A program made the position numbers and the translations under genes. Under the pieces are notes generated by a model. It made no database searches and was not told the origin of the DNA. It was given only the letters and a program-made list of their open reading frames with translations. Of a stretch of DNA of 36,370 bases, positions 28,050 through 35,791 are shown piece by piece. This DNA is from Gemmatimonadota bacterium (GTDB taxonomy: Bacteria > Gemmatimonadota > Gemmatimonadetes > Longimicrobiales > Gaopeijiaceae): assembly GCA_009841165.1 (NCBI GenBank), contig VXMI01000010.1, positions 1 through 36,370 of the forward strand. Direction: 5' to 3'. Position 1 is the first letter of the stretch; the number at the start of each line of letters is the position of its first letter.

Positions 28050-29308
28050 GAGGATCGTTCCGGGATGTAGCGGACGAGTGCCCGATTCCCGGGATTCAGA
28101 TGGTTCCGGCTCCAGCTGCGCACTTCATCGAGAGTGACCTGGCGCAGACGCCCTAGATCGTCGTTGAGACGCGCGGCGTCGCCGAAGTGGGTGGCATACA
28201 TCGAGAGCAGGTCAGCTCGCGTCGCGACCTGCTGCAACGCCCTCAGCATTCGTGTTTCCGCTCCCGTGACAGCCCGTTCCACCGCTTCTTCGGTCAGTGT
28301 GACCGCGTTGTCGAGTTCCTGTGTGACAGCGGTCTCGAGGTCGTTCACGTCGGTGTCCGGGAAGCCGGTTGCGATGACCATGAAGAGGCTCGCGCCCGAC
28401 GTGAGCGGCAGGAGATGACACGAGGCCGACTTTGCCAGTCGACGCCGCACGAGGCGGTCGTAAAGGCGCGAGGTCCTGCCGGTGCCGAGGCAGTGGGCCA
28501 CGACATCCCCGGGATAGAAGAGGTCGGTTGTGAAGGGAGGAACCCGCGCCGCGGCGTAGACCCTGGGCAGGGGCACGGCCCCGGGTACATCTTCTCGCAG
28601 TGTAGCTCCGGTCGAGAAGGGAATCTGATCGATCCCGGGAATCGGCGGGGGATCCGGCCCGGGCTGGATGGCGCCGAAGTAGTGCTCGACGCGGTCGCGC
28701 GCGCGGTCCGGGTCGAAGTCGCCGCAGATCGAGAGTACCGCGTTGTTGGGAAGGTAGTAGGTCGAAAAGAAGTCGCGGACATCGTCCAGCGTGGCGGCCG
28801 CTATGTCCTCGAGGGTTCCGATCACGCTGTGGTGGTATGGGTGGGTCTCCGGAAACAGGAGAGCCTGGATGCGCTCGTCCCAGTCGCCGTAGGGCTGGTT
28901 GTCGTAGCGCTCCTTTCGCTCGTTCATGACGACCTGGCGCTGGTTCTCCAGCTTTTCGCCGTTCATCGCGGGGAGCATCCATCCCATTCGGTCCGATTCC
29001 AGCCACAACGCCAGATCGAGGTGGTGCGAAGGCACCGTCTCGAAGTAGTTGGTGCGGTCGAACCAGGTGGTCGCGTTTGCCGATCCACCCACCTCCTCGA
29101 TGAGCTGAAAGTGTCCGTTCCTGGGCACGTGGGCGGAGCCCTGGAACATCATGTGCTCGAACAGATGGGCAAAACCGGTACGGCCGGGCGCTTCATTACG
29201 CGAACCGACCCCGTACCACAGGTTGACGCTCGTGACCGGCGTCGTCAGGTCCGGTGCCATCACCAGCCTGAGCCCGTTGCCCAGCGTGTGCTCTTCGACT
29301 TCGATCAT
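28046..29308 (-). CDS. M16 family zinc metallopeptidase, active subunit
   Basis: The protein has 420 residues. The inverted zinc motif is intact: His48-Leu-Phe-Glu51-His52 in GFAHLFEHMMFQGS, with a third ligand near Glu130 in VVMNERKERYDN. It begins EEHTLGNGLRLVMAPD, the usual start of processing-peptidase-like M16B proteins, and has no signal peptide. It should cut peptides together with the inactive homologue next to it. ATG 29308 is chosen; the open frame continues upstream but without family similarity. A weak promoter (TTGTGG, 17 bases, TAGGCT; 29404-29376) is possible in the gap to the divergent aminotransferase. Confidence 0.92.
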   Translation of the reverse strand: MIEVEEHTLGNGLRLVMAPDLTTPVTSVNLWYGVGSRNEAPGRTGFAHLFEHMMFQGSAHVPRNGHFQLIEEVGGSANATTWFDRTNYFETVPSHHLDLALWLESDRMGWMLPAMNGEKLENQRQVVMNERKERYDNQPYGDWDERIQALLFPETHPYHHSVIGTLEDIAAATLDDVRDFFSTYYLPNNAVLSICGDFDPDRARDRVEHYFGAIQPGPDPPPIPGIDQIPFSTGATLREDVPGAVPLPRVYAAARVPPFTTDLFYPGDVVAHCLGTGRTSRLYDRLVRRRLAKSASCHLLPLTSGASLFMVIATGFPDTDVNDLETAVTQELDNAVTLTEEAVERAVTGAETRMLRALQQVATRADLLSMYATHFGDAARLNDDLGRLRQVTLDEVRSWSRNHLNPGNRALVRYIPERSS

Positions 29309-29434
29309 TCCTCGCACGCCCCCACGCCCCCATATTCCGTTCGGCACCCGCTGCCGGGTGTTCCGGTGACTCTTGAGCCTATCCGCTGGCGACAGCGTCC
29401 ACAACCAACCGAAAACCAGCCAGGAGCCGGCATC

Positions 29435-30619
29435 GTGGGATTCATCCCGTTTCAGATGGAACGATGGCAGTCCACCTACGAGCACAGGGTGGACTACAAC
29501 CTCTCCGAGAGCGGCGTCCATCCGCTGACGGTCGGCGAACTGCTGTCATACGCGGGAGGAGCGGTGGATCTTTCGGACGTCGGGCTGGGCTACAGCCAGT
29601 CCAACGGTACGGACGAGTTGCGAGCGCTGATCGCGTCCCTGCATCCCGGCGCAACGGACAGGTCCGTCGTAGTCACCATCGGAGGGGCCGAAGCCAACTT
29701 CGTGGCGTTCTGGGAACTGGCCCGGCCCGGCAGGTCGGCGGCCGTGATGCTCCCCAACTACATGCAGGTTCCGGGCCTGATCAGGAACTTCAGCGGGGGA
29801 GCGATTCCGTTCCACCTCCGGGAGGAGGCCGGTTGGCGACCGGATCTGGACCAGCTCGAATCGGCTCTTCGGGCGGGTGCGGGGTTCATTCTGGTGACGC
29901 ACCCCAACAATCCCACGGGGGTAGCCCTCACGTCGAACGAAATGGACGACATCGTGTCATTGGCTGACGCGCATGGAGCGTGGATTCTCTCCGATGAAGT
30001 GTACAGGGGAGCCGAGGTGGGTGCTGAACCCGTCCCAACCTTCTGGGGGCGTTATGACCGCGTCCTGGTCACGAATTCGCTGTCGAAGGCCTACGGGCTC
30101 CCCGGTGTGAGGCTCGGCTGGGTGCTGGGGCCCGAAGATGTGGTGGAGCGCCTGTGGGCCCGCACCGACTACACCACGATCGCGCCACCGTCGGTCTCCG
30201 ACGCTCTCGCCAGAATCGCCCTGTCCCCCGCCGTGCGGCCGAAGATCCTGGAGCGCACGCGCGCGATCATCCGGCGCAACCTGGATCACCTTGCCAGGTG
30301 GGTGGCGTGCCACGACGGTCTGTTCAGCTTCACCCCCCCGGACGCCGGTGCCATCTCGATGGTCCGCTACGATGCGGACATCGGTTCGCTGGAACTCGCC
30401 GAACGACTTCGGGTTGAACGCAGCCTGCTCATCGTGCCCGGCGCTCACTTCGGGATCGAATCCACGATGCGCCTGGGGTTTGGCCCTCCCGAGGACGAGC
30501 TCCAGCACGCGCTCGACCGCCTCGGCGACGCGTTCGAATCGTTGCGGAACCGGGCGTTCGGCCCGGACGCCGTGCGCGCTCCCCTACCCACCGGTGCCTC
30601 CGGTCAGAGTTCGAGCTGA
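29435..30619 (+). CDS. PLP-dependent aminotransferase, class I/II fold
   Basis: The protein has 394 residues and begins MGFIPFQMERWQSTYEHRVD. The PLP lysine is Lys218 in TNSLSKAYGLPGVRLGW; Asn158/159 in THPNNPTG, Asp187 and Tyr190 in SDEVYRG, and a late Arg in TMRLGFG complete a fold-type I site. The start region (YNLSESGVHPLTVGELL) resembles a subgroup that includes capreomycidine-synthase-like aminotransferases, so the substrate could be an arginine-like or other amino acid. This is a weak inference. GTG 29435 has AGGAG 8 bases upstream, which decides the start. The gene is alone on this strand and overlaps the SRAP gene tail to tail by 16 bases. Confidence 0.88.
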   Translation: MGFIPFQMERWQSTYEHRVDYNLSESGVHPLTVGELLSYAGGAVDLSDVGLGYSQSNGTDELRALIASLHPGATDRSVVVTIGGAEANFVAFWELARPGRSAAVMLPNYMQVPGLIRNFSGGAIPFHLREEAGWRPDLDQLESALRAGAGFILVTHPNNPTGVALTSNEMDDIVSLADAHGAWILSDEVYRGAEVGAEPVPTFWGRYDRVLVTNSLSKAYGLPGVRLGWVLGPEDVVERLWARTDYTTIAPPSVSDALARIALSPAVRPKILERTRAIIRRNLDHLARWVACHDGLFSFTPPDAGAISMVRYDADIGSLELAERLRVERSLLIVPGAHFGIESTMRLGFGPPEDELQHALDRLGDAFESLRNRAFGPDAVRAPLPTGASGQSSS

Positions 30620-31311
30620 ATCCCCAGGCCCGGCTCCCCGGGTTCCACCCTCTCTATGCACGCCGGCTCGTCCCATCCCGCGCGATTGACCGCGCGCGAC
30701 ACCGGGTGGAGTTGCAGGTCGGGCTGTTCGGCACCTTCCAGCACCGCGTTCAGCACGGGGGTGGTGGTGCCGCGCGCAAGCCAGTCGTCCCAGACGGTTT
30801 CCTCGAGGATGACCGGAACCCGGTCGTGCAGCCAGCGGATCGACGAAGGAGCCGACCGCGTGAGAATCGCGAACGTAGCGATCCGCGCGCCGTCAGGGGC
30901 AGGCCAGACCGACCAGATCCCCGCCATGGCGAAAAGCGACCCGCCGGGACGATGGATCCACCAGGGCTGTTTTCCGGACGGTAGTGACTCCCACTCGTAG
31001 AACCCGCTGGCGGGGACCAGGCAACGCCTCGCCCGGAACGATTCGCTGAAGGCGCTGCGAGTGGTCACCGTTTCCGCGCGGGCGTTGATCATTCGGGTCC
31101 CGGCCCGGGGATCACTGGCCCAGTGTGGCAACAGACCCCAACGCATGGGCCCGGCTCGCCGACCGCCCCGGGCCGCGACCACCACGGGAGGCTCTTCGGT
31201 CGGAGCGATGTTGTAGCGCGGGAGGTGGGTCAGGCGGATGGGCGTAACATCCGCAGCGAATGCGTCCGCGATCGCGTCTGCGTCTTCGTGAAGCGTGAAG
31301 CGGCCGCACAT
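30604..31311 (-). CDS. SRAP/YedK (HMCES) abasic-site protein
   Basis: The protein has 235 residues. The catalytic residues of SRAP proteins are present: Cys2 (MCGRF, exposed after Met removal), Asn76 in MINARAET, Glu106 in ASGFYEWE, and His162 in WLHDRVPVIL. YedK and HMCES form a thiazolidine crosslink with abasic sites in single-stranded DNA and protect them. It lies 12 bases after the acylase-like gene and is probably the third gene of that operon. No lexA or other SOS gene is near. Its last 16 bases overlap the convergent aminotransferase gene. Confidence 0.93.
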   Translation of the reverse strand: MCGRFTLHEDADAIADAFAADVTPIRLTHLPRYNIAPTEEPPVVVAARGGRRAGPMRWGLLPHWASDPRAGTRMINARAETVTTRSAFSESFRARRCLVPASGFYEWESLPSGKQPWWIHRPGGSLFAMAGIWSVWPAPDGARIATFAILTRSAPSSIRWLHDRVPVILEETVWDDWLARGTTTPVLNAVLEGAEQPDLQLHPVSRAVNRAGWDEPACIERVEPGEPGLGIQLEL

Positions 31312-31323
31312 CGGCTGGGCGGT

Positions 31324-32406
31324 TCAGTTCGCCGTCAGCAGGCCATCAGCACCGTGGGCACGACGGCGACGCTCTGCGGCCTCGCGGACCACAAAGAAGC
31401 CGTCTTCGCCGAGTTCCTGATAGAGAGGCATCAGGAGCCTTCCCGATAGGGGTGCGGCCACTTCGCCGCGCCGGTCGTCGCCCACGATCTGTCCCGCCCT
31501 GATCAGCTGGAAGTTGCCAAAACCTGGCCGGGTCCGGTATCCGTCTGCCGATGCAACCGGATGGCGGTGTACGGTTTCGAAGACCTTCGGGAGGTGGTCT
31601 CGCGCAGCACGCATGATCCGAAAGCTCCGCCGCGCCTCCGGGATCGCCGTCTCCGGCAGAAGTCCTGCCGCCCGCGCAGCCAGCCATACCGCGGCCCGGG
31701 CCCTCGTTACCGCCCGGGGCTCCTGGTGCTGACCGCACTCGCAAACTGTGGTGGTATAGGCAAGCTGGTCGAGATAGCCGAGGAGAGTGCCTTCGAGGTG
31801 CTCGTCGAGACCGAGCACGAGTGGGACGGGGATCTCCATCGCAAACCGGCGGTTGCGCGGTAGATCCGCAGTCGTGGTGAAGGTCCCGCCGCGCCCCGAG
31901 GTCGTGTGAAGGTCGAGTACGTGCACCGGACCACGGCGGCGCTCGGCAATCACGTCGAGCAGGTGCAGCAGTCTGACCATTTCAAGGTCCTCCGGCGAAG
32001 GCGCGGAAACCCGCCTCCCGCGGAGGGGGTGGACACCGCGCCGGGACGGCGACGAGTCCACGGCGGCACGCCTGTGCCCGCCCGGCGGTGCATGCCCGTT
32101 CCTCGACAGATCGATCCGGCCTGCCGTCCATGCACGGTTCATGTCATAGGACAGGAAGCGCCGACCGGCAGCCAGGGCACCGGTATTCCCGACGACGGCC
32201 ACGAAGTCCCCCTTCATTGCGCGGCGGCGTGCCCGGACCTGGTCGATCAGAGCCTCCAATGCCCGGACTCCGGCCGGCTCATTCCCGTGAAGGCCCCCTA
32301 TGCACAACAGGAGGGGGCCCTCCGATGCCCCCTCGACCCACCCGATCAGACCGCTATCGGGATGGGAGGCCGGCTCTCGTGGGAGTGATTGTGCGCTGGA
32401 CCCCAC
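31324..32406 (-). CDS. Succinylglutamate desuccinylase/aspartoacylase-like zinc hydrolase
   Basis: The protein has 360 residues. The zinc ligands of the M14-like aspartoacylase fold are His40 and Glu43 in GGLHGNEPAG and His167 in LDLHTTSG; the catalytic Glu223 is in VCECGQH. The substrate-binding DMNRAW is also present. Between about residues 102 and 130 there is a low-complexity insert rich in Arg, Gly, Pro and His. The enzyme should remove an acyl group or a terminal amino acid from an amino-acid conjugate; the substrate is unknown. GTG 32406 is 2 bases after the ligase-CBS stop, so the two are almost certainly co-translated. This pairing suggests they act on the same compound. Confidence 0.85.
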   Translation of the reverse strand: MGSSAQSLPREPASHPDSGLIGWVEGASEGPLLLCIGGLHGNEPAGVRALEALIDQVRARRRAMKGDFVAVVGNTGALAAGRRFLSYDMNRAWTAGRIDLSRNGHAPPGGHRRAAVDSSPSRRGVHPLRGRRVSAPSPEDLEMVRLLHLLDVIAERRRGPVHVLDLHTTSGRGGTFTTTADLPRNRRFAMEIPVPLVLGLDEHLEGTLLGYLDQLAYTTTVCECGQHQEPRAVTRARAAVWLAARAAGLLPETAIPEARRSFRIMRAARDHLPKVFETVHRHPVASADGYRTRPGFGNFQLIRAGQIVGDDRRGEVAAPLSGRLLMPLYQELGEDGFFVVREAAERRRRAHGADGLLTAN

Positions 32407-32408
32407 TC

Positions 32409-34322
32409 TCAGGTTCCCTGCAGGCGCTCTTCGAGCAGATGATAGGCCATGGGCATGAAATCCGTCTCGCTCACAAGACCGATCAGCTGTTCGTCCTTGA
32501 CCACGGGCAGCGCCGATACCCTCTTCTCGCGCATGATTCGAATCGCGTCCATGGTGGTCGTCTCGGGGGCGATGGTGACGGGATCCCGCACCATGACATC
32601 GCTGACGGGCATCGCCTCCGCTTCGGCAGGTGTCCGGCCTTCGGCCATCAACCGCAGGATGGAACGGTAGGACACCACACCGACGAGGCGATGCTCACTG
32701 TCCTCGATGAGCACGTGCCGGATCCCGCGAAAGTCCATCAGGTACGCGACCAGCTCCACCAGCTCATCCTGGTTCACCGTGGTCAGCGCGGTGGTCATGT
32801 ACTGCTCCACGCGCATGTAGTGGTGCTTCCATCCGCCCGCGTCGTGGATCTGCGCCGCTTCCCATTGCGCGACGGGGGTCCCTTCAACCTGCTGCCGAAC
32901 GGTGGCCGCCGTGATGGCCGCCAGGCGCTCTCCCCGGGTTCCGGACTTCTTGAGCTTGCTGAGCGAGCGCAGCGCCCAGGACGCGCCGGTGACCCCGGCC
33001 CCGACACGCTCCTCGATCACCGATAGGTAGCGGGCCACTTCGTCCCCGTCGATCGGATACCCGGAAAGCCCTTCCTCGGCCAGCGGGAGCAGCGTCTCCA
33101 GCACCAGCCGGTCGGACGGGCCGCTTTCCCCGTCCAGCCAGGCCAATCCTGAGCGAAGGCCGAGTCGGGATGCGGCGAGGAAGTTGCTCTTGGCGTCGTC
33201 GAAATCCATGCGCTCGGTAAGATCCGGGTATTTCCGGGCGACACCCAGAACGGCACCGATCCAGAACACCGCGTTTGCCATCTCGTCGAGGGTGGTGGGG
33301 CCGGCCGGGAGAACCCTGCACTCGATGCGCAGATGCGGTTTCCCCTTCGAGATGCCGTAGCATGGCCGGTTCCAGCGGTAGACCGTCCCGTTGAACAGCT
33401 GCAACGCCTTCAGTTTCGGCACGCCTCCTTCGTCGAGCACGGCGAGCGGGTCCTCGTCGACCGGAGTGGCCAGCAGGACATGAAAAGCCGCGACGTCTTC
33501 CTGAAAGAGCTCCACGGCGGAGCGCTCCAGCCAGTGCCCGCCGAATCGCACGCGCGAACTCATTTCCCGCAGGTGGAGATCAGCCCCCCGGGTGTCCAGC
33601 GACTGCTGGAAGAGGGCTATGCGGGTTTCCGCCCACAGTCGCCGGCCGAAAAGGAGAGGGGAGTTCACGCACGCGGCAAGCACAGGCCCGGTAACGGCTT
33701 GCGCAACGTTGTAGAAGTGGGCGAACTCCTCCGCCGATACCTGGAGGTGGACCTGGAAACTGGTGTTGCACGCCTCGAGCATGACCGAATCGTGCTGGAT
33801 CATCAGTTCATCGGTGCCCCGGATCCGGAGCCGGAAGGCACCGCCGCCCGCCTGGTTCATCGCTTCGTTGAGGGCGTAGTAGCGCGCCCGCGGCGTGATG
33901 TTGTCGAGTGACAGGTCCGACTTGGCCAGCGTAGGGAGGATTCCGGTCAGCATGACCTCCGAGCCATGCCGACGGGCCGCTGCCCGGACACGATCGACGT
34001 ACCCGTCGAGTTCCGCATGCATGTCCGAGAAGCATGACCCTTCCAGTACGCGCGGCGACAGGTTGGCCTCGAGGTTGAATCGTGCCAGCTCCGTCGTGAA
34101 CGGTTCGTCGTTCAGGTCCTCGAGAACCTCGACCGCGACCGGTGCCGGCCTCCAGGCTTCGTTGACCAGGAACATCTCCTGCTCGGCACCGAAGCGACGG
34201 ATTCCCGACTCGATGTGGCCTTCGGCCAGCAACCGCTCCATGGCCAGCATGTCACGAAGGAGCGCACGGGTGAATACCCGGATCGCTTCGGGAGAAGTCT
34301 GCGGAGCGAGATCTACGCCCAT
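32409..34322 (-). CDS. Glutamate-cysteine-ligase-like enzyme fused to a CBS-domain pair
   Basis: The protein has 637 residues. The N-terminal part (about 1-430) resembles the GCS2 family of carboxylate-amine ligases: FGAEQEMFLVNEAWRPAP, FNLEANLSPRV, GILPTLAKSDLSLDNITP, CNTSFQVHLQVSAEEFAHFY, and SKGKPHLRIECRVLPAGPTT. A helical linker follows. The C-terminus has two CBS motifs: about 505-565 (MTTALTTVNQDELVELVAYL, VGVVSYRSILRLM) and about 570-630 (MVRDPVTIAPETTTMDAIRI, LIGLVSETDF). CBS pairs normally bind adenine nucleotides or SAM and regulate activity. The ligase substrates are not certain; gamma-glutamylcysteine is only one option. ATG 34322 has a GGAG site, and a 6-base hairpin sits just upstream. 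Confidence 0.85.
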   Translation of the reverse strand: MGVDLAPQTSPEAIRVFTRALLRDMLAMERLLAEGHIESGIRRFGAEQEMFLVNEAWRPAPVAVEVLEDLNDEPFTTELARFNLEANLSPRVLEGSCFSDMHAELDGYVDRVRAAARRHGSEVMLTGILPTLAKSDLSLDNITPRARYYALNEAMNQAGGGAFRLRIRGTDELMIQHDSVMLEACNTSFQVHLQVSAEEFAHFYNVAQAVTGPVLAACVNSPLLFGRRLWAETRIALFQQSLDTRGADLHLREMSSRVRFGGHWLERSAVELFQEDVAAFHVLLATPVDEDPLAVLDEGGVPKLKALQLFNGTVYRWNRPCYGISKGKPHLRIECRVLPAGPTTLDEMANAVFWIGAVLGVARKYPDLTERMDFDDAKSNFLAASRLGLRSGLAWLDGESGPSDRLVLETLLPLAEEGLSGYPIDGDEVARYLSVIEERVGAGVTGASWALRSLSKLKKSGTRGERLAAITAATVRQQVEGTPVAQWEAAQIHDAGGWKHHYMRVEQYMTTALTTVNQDELVELVAYLMDFRGIRHVLIEDSEHRLVGVVSYRSILRLMAEGRTPAEAEAMPVSDVMVRDPVTIAPETTTMDAIRIMREKRVSALPVVKDEQLIGLVSETDFMPMAYHLLEERLQGT

Positions 34323-34335
34323 TCAATCTCCTCGA

Positions 34336-34352
34336 CCGGAGAAGAGCTCCGG
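34336..34352 (-). promoter_or_regulatory. Small hairpin before the ligase-CBS ribosome site
   Basis: CCGGAG (34352-34347) and CTCCGG (34341-34336) on the minus strand form a perfect 6-base stem with a 5-base loop. It lies just upstream of the GAGGAG ribosome site of the ligase-CBS gene. It could modulate initiation or be a mere chance palindrome; no T-run follows. Confidence 0.3.
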
Positions 34353-34432
34353 CCCCAAAACGGCACCTGCGTTGCGCGGATGGTCCGCGGGATTGGTACA
34401 CAACCCCTTACGTTCGCCCGAACGGACAGGGA

Positions 34433-35101
34433 TTACAAGAAGGTGGCGATTTCCCCGAGAGACTTCTTGGTGATTGCAGGTACCTGTGCGTCGCTGGCCG
34501 GGTAGCCCACTACCAGGATCAGGTAGGGGCGCTCGTTCGGAGGTCGATCGAGGATCTCGTTCAGGAAGTTCATCGGCGAAGGCGTGTGCGTGAGCGTGGC
34601 CAGGCCCGCGCGGTGGAGTCCGGTAATCAGCATCCCCGTCGCGATGCCGACACTCTCCTGGACGTAGTAGTTCTTCACCTTGCGGTTGTCGGGAAGAAGC
34701 TGGTAGCGCTCCGCGAAGATCACCACGAGGCAGGGGGCCGTCTCGAGAAACGGCTTGTGCTCGTCGGTTCCCAGAGCCGCGAGTGCGTCCAGCCACTCCC
34801 GGGGAGCGCCGCCGCCGTAGAATGCGCGTTCCTCTTCCTCGGCGGCGACCCGGATACGCGACTTGATCTCCGGGTCGGACACGACCACGAAGTGCCATGG
34901 CTGGTGGTTTGCACCGTTGGGTGCGGTGCCGGCCGCCCGAATGCACTCTTCGATTACTTCGAGAGGAACCTGCCGGCTGCTGAAATCGCGAACGGTCCGA
35001 CGGCGAGCCAAATCCCGGCGGAATTCCCGCGCCCGCTGCAACATCTCCGGTCGGGAACGCTGGACAAACGAACCCAGCGGGATGAAGCGGGGCCCATTCA
35101 A
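34433..35101 (-). CDS. Nitroreductase family protein, iodotyrosine deiodinase-like
   Basis: The protein has 222 residues, with an FMN-binding nitroreductase fold. [78 protein letters not shown] and [14 protein letters not shown] are very close to the bacterial homologues of iodotyrosine deiodinase (IYD), which use FMN for reductive removal of halogen from tyrosines. The bacterial role is not established. The start is TTG 35101, giving an N-terminus with [20 protein letters not shown] that fits the subgroup; there is no good ribosome site. A short stem (CGTTC/GAACG) lies after the gene. Confidence 0.88.
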   Translation of the reverse strand: MNGPRFIPLGSFVQRSRPEMLQRAREFRRDLARRRTVRDFSSRQVPLEVIEECIRAAGTAPNGANHQPWHFVVVSDPEIKSRIRVAAEEEERAFYGGGAPREWLDALAALGTDEHKPFLETAPCLVVIFAERYQLLPDNRKVKNYYVQESVGIATGMLITGLHRAGLATLTHTPSPMNFLNEILDRPPNERPYLILVVGYPASDAQVPAITKKSLGEIATFL

Positions 35102-35144
35102 GGCGTGACGGGCCGGCGGACCGAGGTGTGCAGCGCCCGAAGCC

Positions 35145-35699
35145 TCACGGCGCGTCTCGACCCCTCAACCGCAGGAAGGCGCCCACAACGTCGCCCTGGC
35201 CGAGTTCCTGGGCCGCGCGGCCCGGCGACACATCGAGATACCTCGCCAGAAACCTCGCGTTCACGAGTCCCGTCACCTCGACGTCGGAAAGCGGGATTTG
35301 GCGCCAATCGGATGCCGGCCGCTCGTTGAAGCGGTTGTACGCTCCCGCGAGCGCACCGTAGGGACCATCGAGCTGAACGTGGAAATCGCCCGCGTGAAGC
35401 GAATACCTGCCGGCGACGGCCATCCAGCTCTCGCCACCGCCACGCTGGGTCACCACGACATCCGGGGAGACGCCAGCCCGCTTGGCAATGAAAAGGACCA
35501 CCGGGATTTCGCCCGCGGAAAGACCCCACCGCCGAAGCACCTCCAGCTCGCTGGAAGGGAAGCCGAAGTTCTCGCCGACCGCTCGCAGAAACGCCGCTTC
35601 ATCGGCACGACCGGCGGTCTGTCCATGGCCCTGGGGCACCGCGGCCAGAGACAGAAGGAGCATCGCCATGGCGGATGACAATCTCGGCAAGGTCCGCAT
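35145..35699 (-). CDS. Secreted protein of unknown function
   Basis: The protein has 184 residues and I do not recognise its family. It has a signal peptide ([20 protein letters not shown], probable cleavage after HGQ). The mature part contains two similar helical units: [20 protein letters not shown] with [20 protein letters not shown], and [20 protein letters not shown] with [17 protein letters not shown]. Each has helix, short turn and a run that follows the pattern V-x-x-x-R/L-G-x-[20 protein letters not shown] separates them. ATG 35699 has an AGGAG 9 bases upstream and is favoured over an upstream ATG at 35753 by the signal peptide. It lies between the dehydrogenase and nitroreductase genes and may be co-transcribed with them. 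Confidence 0.75.
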   Translation of the reverse strand: MRTLPRLSSAMAMLLLSLAAVPQGHGQTAGRADEAAFLRAVGENFGFPSSELEVLRRWGLSAGEIPVVLFIAKRAGVSPDVVVTQRGGGESWMAVAGRYSLHAGDFHVQLDGPYGALAGAYNRFNERPASDWRQIPLSDVEVTGLVNARFLARYLDVSPGRAAQELGQGDVVGAFLRLRGRDAP

Positions 35700-35791
35700 C
35701 GGGAACGTCTCCTCTGTCGTTTCCTCTCGTACTTCGAGATCGAATCTGGTCAAGGCCGTGGCGGCCGGTCAACCGGATGCGCCGGGCCGGG

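Noticed and set aside
28187-29434. Long upstream extension of the aminotransferase frame
   Set aside because: It is antisense to the active M16 peptidase gene. Family similarity begins only after GTG 29435, which has an AGGAG site.
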